From: Selaginella moellendorffii
Taxonomy: Eukaryota > Streptophyta > Lycopodiopsida > Selaginellales > Selaginellaceae
Direction: 5' to 3'
Assembly (NCBI RefSeq): GCF_000143415.4
Contig: NW_003314277.1
Location: 1,278,963 to 1,326,939 of the forward strand
DNA: 47,977 bases
Shown here: positions 44,744 to 47,977 of the stretch, one piece after another
Position numbering within the stretch: the first letter of the stretch is position 1
Layout of the letters: each line of letters begins with the position of its first letter
The notes under the pieces: model-generated
What the model saw: only the letters and a program-made list of their open reading frames with translations
What the model was told of the DNA's origin: nothing
Databases searched by the model: none
Translations under genes and position numbers: made by a program

Positions 44744-46301
44744 CTACGACAAGACCAACTGGGAGAATGTCTTTCCAAGGCTGTAAAGGTCCACTGATCT
44801 TGAGTACACGCTCTCACCCTTTCTTCTACTTTCTTCACTCCACAGCTCGGGGGCCATGAAAATACTCGTCCCTACTGGAGCTGTATGTGAAAGTTCAGTA
44901 TTGAAGTTGATGCATGCAGTACCGAAATCAGCGATTTTCAGGACAAGCTGCTCTTCGTCCTCATCAGTGAAATCGATTAGAACGTTTTCTGGCTTGAGGT
45001 CTCTATGCACGATGTCATTTCCGTGCAAGAACTCGAGGCCCTTTCAGGAGCAGCATCTCAGCCAGTTGCAAGTGCGTGAGCTCTTTGTTCTTGCTTGCAT
45101 ACTCTTTTAGATCCATCCTCATTACCTCCATGACCAAGTGGGTACAGCTTTCGTCAACCTTCTTGTAGTAGCCGATGGTTTGAACAATGTGAGGAGCAGC
45201 CTGTATACTTGATAGTGCGTGCAGTTCTAGTGGTAGATGATCAAACTCCTTGACTACAACTAGCTTTTGATGCCACGTTCCTTTACGAACAACACCAAAG
45301 TTTCCTCTACTGAGCATTTCCCCGGAATGTACACTCACGTTCTCCAAATTCAACTCGGGCAGCTCTAAAGAATTTACTCTCTATAGTATGTATTCAGCAT
45401 AGTAACCTCTAAAATTCCCACGTTGGGCCTGTTGTTTCAGTGCGGCTTTGTCGACTTGGGCTGCTGCATGCAAATCTGGCAACAAAGTCTGAATGCAACT
45501 TCCGCCAATGAGCCCACACATGAAATGAAGTTCCTCAACGATCTCCTTGACTTCCAATTCCCTGCTGTATTTCACAGCTGCAAGCCACTCCCAATGCTCC
45601 TCAAGCTTGGAAGACTCTTGAATCACCCCGTTTGCTTTCCTGATGAATTGTCTTAGCCTCCTTAAGAAGAGCTTACTGCCTGCATACCCTCTCGCCATTT
45701 CAACGCTCGCCTTGCAAACCAAACGCAACAGCAAGAACTGTTCCTTATGGACTCCGACAGCACTTGCAGTCTGATCTATGTTCGTCATGATCTTATTGAG
45801 TTCAGCTTCATGCTCGACGCTGTGAATTTGTGGTGCAGGGATTCGAACCCGATATGAAGGATGTTCTTGATGGTCAACCGGGCCGTTCCACCATAGCTTG
45901 AGTGTCAACGAACCTCTCTCCATGATCACGATGCAGCCCAAGCTGATCTTCAGCGGGTACTCTTGCTGCTCGGAATCGGAAGGCCCAGCTGAACGATGCG
46001 AAACGTCACTACCCTCTATCTTGATTTTCCCCAGAGAACACCGATTCATGTAATTCAGAACAGAGACACCACCATGGCTTTGCTGCAATGCATCCCCCTC
46101 AACGTTGAGATCCAGGGTCTCGTTCCATTCCGGATTCAGAGTCCTGTGTCGTACTTGGGTCTTGACCTGCTGCCCGTCGAAACTCACCATACAGTAAGGA
46201 CTTGCTGATCTGCATCCATCTCTAACAGCGCTACGTATACCTGCACACCCCCTCCAAGCCAAGTCAAAGCCAGATACGAGAATATTCTGAAAATATTTCA
46301 T
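44744..46301 (-). pseudogene. C2 / helical-bundle / protein kinase gene, broken
   Basis: From an ATG near 46301: a C2-like region (SPYCMVSFDGQQVKTQVRHRT, with NPEWNETLDL), then a helical segment (KLEEHWEWLAAVKYSRELEVKEIVEEL) like the N-terminal bundles of plant MLKL/MCA-type proteins, then a kinase domain. Kinase motifs seen are GNFGVVRKG, VVVKEF, HRDLKPENVLI, DFGTA and APELW. Three lesions: an in-frame TAG at 45381-45383 just before the kinase, a one-base frameshift near 45045 between the N-lobe and the HRD motif, and early truncation after SLGKTFSQLV. Known relatives act in signalling or immune cell death; this copy is unlikely to make an active kinase. Confidence 0.72.
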
Positions 46302-46398
46302 GGTTATGAAAGAGTTTAGGGTTCTTGGGTTAGGCGGGAAAAGGGCAGAGGCCACGTATAAAAGGAGTTTCGTATGGTCAAATTTAGATTTCAGAGAG

Positions 46399-47383
46399 CT
46401 ATGGAGGACATACTCAGGTCGATCGATGCGATTTCTGAGCTTGCGCCAAAAAAGCGTATCCTCATCTGTGCAGGCTGCTGTTTCTGGCATGCAATCAACA
46501 TGCCCTGTACTGCTCCATGTGGAAGCAGATACAAAATGCCAGATTCCCACTATGCACACTCCCAGTTGCAGCATTGAGGCGCCTTGCCCATGTATTGGAT
46601 AGGGTGAAGGAATTTCTTGGGCAATGCAGTCATAAAGAGCACTGGGAGTGGATCGCTACATCCAGGTATGACAGGAGATGGGAAGTTGTGGAACTTCTGT
46701 CAGAGCTTCAGGAATGTGTGGACATAATCAACTCGGACGCAATTCGAACGTCATGTCTTCTAAAAGAGGGTATGTGGATGAGCCGTGTTCTTGAGCAGCT
46801 GGCTGATATTGAGCAGGAGCAGGATCTGTATTATGACCTCCACAGTTTGGCAAACGAAGATTGTGCTGAATTGGTGAAGAATGCAAGTTCAGAGGAGCTT
46901 GTCGAGTACTTATCTCAAAGACAAAGTGGCTACTGTCCAAGAATAAACATGGAAGATTGGCCTGGTGGTTCAATCGAGGAGTGGTTTGATTTGAGACTTG
47001 GTTGGTTGGGTCAAGCTGTTAAACTTGTTGAGCTTGATTAACGAGGTATTCCGAGGTGAAAGCTTATAGCTTTCCTCCTCTTTTTCTGTGCTTACCTTTC
47101 TCATGTAATTTCCCATTGTTGCAAGACATCAGGCAAGTTGCAGAAGAGAAGGGAAACGGGTGCTTTGATGAGAATCTCAAGGTAATGAAGGGTTCTTTCC
47201 TAGGTCCAAGTTCCTCTATTGTGCAGATTTTTGGGTGGTGCCACTGCTACAATACCGGGAAGCATTACATACTTACCGAGAATCACAACCATCGCATAGT
47301 TATAGAGAGTGATGACCACCACAGTCATCATAGTGAGGCACTCACTATGTCTCACCTTTTGGAAGTCATTTACTGTAACACAC
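46399..47383 (+). pseudogene. Divergent paralogue: helical-bundle / kinase gene, cut by an LTR
   Basis: It starts MEDILRSIDAISELA and changes frame before RLAHVLDRVKEFLG, then HKEHWEWIATSRYDRRWEVVELLSEL, clearly paralogous to the HWEWLAAVKYSRELEVKEIVEEL segment of the neighbouring minus-strand gene. The helical frame ends at 47041. A further frame from about 47115 (DIRQVAEEKGNG...IVQIFGWCHC...YILTE) looks like a kinase N-lobe and ends where LTR sequence starts at 47384. The region between may be an intron. The early frame breaks could be introns too, but loss of the kinase is clear. Confidence 0.6.
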
Positions 47384-47447
47384 CTTAAGCCAATTGGAAA
47401 AGGGGCAATTGGTGAGAGAGCCTTTAATGACTATTTTATTTTAAAAA
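47384..47447 (-). repeat. Fragment of the TRIM-like terminal repeat
   Basis: It begins TGTAACACAC and reads, in reverse, like the end of the 162-bp repeat at 11162-11323 (GGCTCTCTCA...CAATTGCCCC...). It interrupts the kinase-like frame. Confidence 0.65.
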
Positions 47448-47977
47448 TGACTAACTTTTCCATTCTACTTTAGTCACTTAACCATACCTCCGATCACTTG
47501 GAGGCAACCTCCATAAGTCCAATTCAGGACTTGGGGCTTGTTAGCCCCAAGAATGGCATCCATGCCACTCAACCTTTGCAGTTAATCCAAGTGCTTCATG
47601 TGTTCGATCCCATGACCGACACCCAAAGGTACCATCGATATATTAGCCTGTTATGCTAAAGCCATGCCTATACACCTTTGTCACATTGGTGATCCAACAC
47701 CACCTACATCACAATCCCATCTCTCAAAAACTGGGCCATCTATCTATGAGTGGTCATCTTAGATCCACTCCTTAGCATCCTTAGGATGCCCATAGACATG
47801 AGGAATAACCTTCCCCAAAATTGTCCCCATCAAGTCCCTTTTTGTCCATGGCCATGTTTGCCAACACTACCATTGGATCAAGGCCAATAAGCCCGACCAC
47901 AAAGTCCTTTTGTTCTCTGAGACTTCCTCATTATGTGACCGCATCCTTGGTCACTACACCAAAGGACTGTCCTCTCC
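47448..47977 (-). repeat. Family-A LTR fragment running off the window
   Basis: Reverse-strand match to the 3' part of the family-A LTR (compare 38011-38600), including the TGGCATCCATGCCA hairpin and the CCTTAGCATCCTTAGGATG segment. It continues past the window end. Confidence 0.8.

Noticed and set aside
46302-46574. N-terminal extension of the C2-kinase frame up to 46574
   Set aside because: It lies antisense to the start of the divergent paralogue and shows no domain; an ATG near 46301 directly precedes the C2-like region.

Overview
The window looks like nuclear DNA of a land plant. It has CTAAACC (plant-type telomere) repeats and plant LTR retrotransposons with initiator-Met tRNA primer sites (TGGTATC[AG]GAGC). 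It also has a Ty3/gypsy relic, very short GT-AG introns, and two decayed genes joining C2 or helical-bundle regions to a kinase fold. I suspect a seed-free plant with a repeat-rich genome, but the sequence does not prove it. I see no tRNA, rRNA or CRISPR locus.

Layout. 1-19373 is a nest of retrotransposons. A 7.4-kb non-autonomous LTR element (614-8008, target duplication CCATG) sits inside an older relative (1-613 plus 8014-11006). Then come a miniature LTR element (11162-11711), another LTR fragment, a different LTR element (12694 to about 17532) carrying a 377-bp hAT-like MITE (14134-14510), an RT scrap (17533-17740), and a second copy of the miniature-element/LTR composite (17742-19373). 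32604-39829 is a further copy of the non-autonomous element on the minus strand, inserted in a decayed gypsy gag-pol (39830-42009). 42010-44640 is AT-rich and empty. 44.7-47.4 kb holds two divergent, broken kinase-like genes, the second cut by LTR sequence that runs to the window end.

The centre, 19374-32603, is the exciting part: a 13,230-bp DNA transposon bounded by perfect 24-bp terminal inverted repeats. It carries two divergent genes. The plus-strand gene (28329-31470) encodes an RNase-H-fold DDE-type transposase of about 1,030 residues. On the minus strand, ten introns can be placed at clean GT-AG sites with consistent phase, joining what look like separate open frames into one gene of more than 1,630 codons. 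Its product has a ParB/sulfiredoxin-like region, a possible degenerate DNA-methylase-like region, a lysine/serine-rich and acidic middle, an Asp-His-Ala-Pro type peptide repeat, and a C-terminal FCP1/HAD-type phosphatase domain with an altered catalytic motif.

About 26 copies of one 24-bp palindrome (arms AATGGCRTG / CAYGCCATT around a 6-nt centre) lie between the terminal repeats, and I found none outside them. Five introns of the minus-strand gene contain it, and in four it makes up about half or more of the intron, always placed so that a CTCAY branch-site-like motif falls 15-17 nt before the 3' splice site. Others lie in the divergent promoter, in frame inside the transposase, in the peptide-repeat exon and in the subterminal regions. 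A transposon that encodes a ParB-like protein, carries dispersed palindromes and uses the same palindrome as intron material is the best candidate here for an undescribed system.
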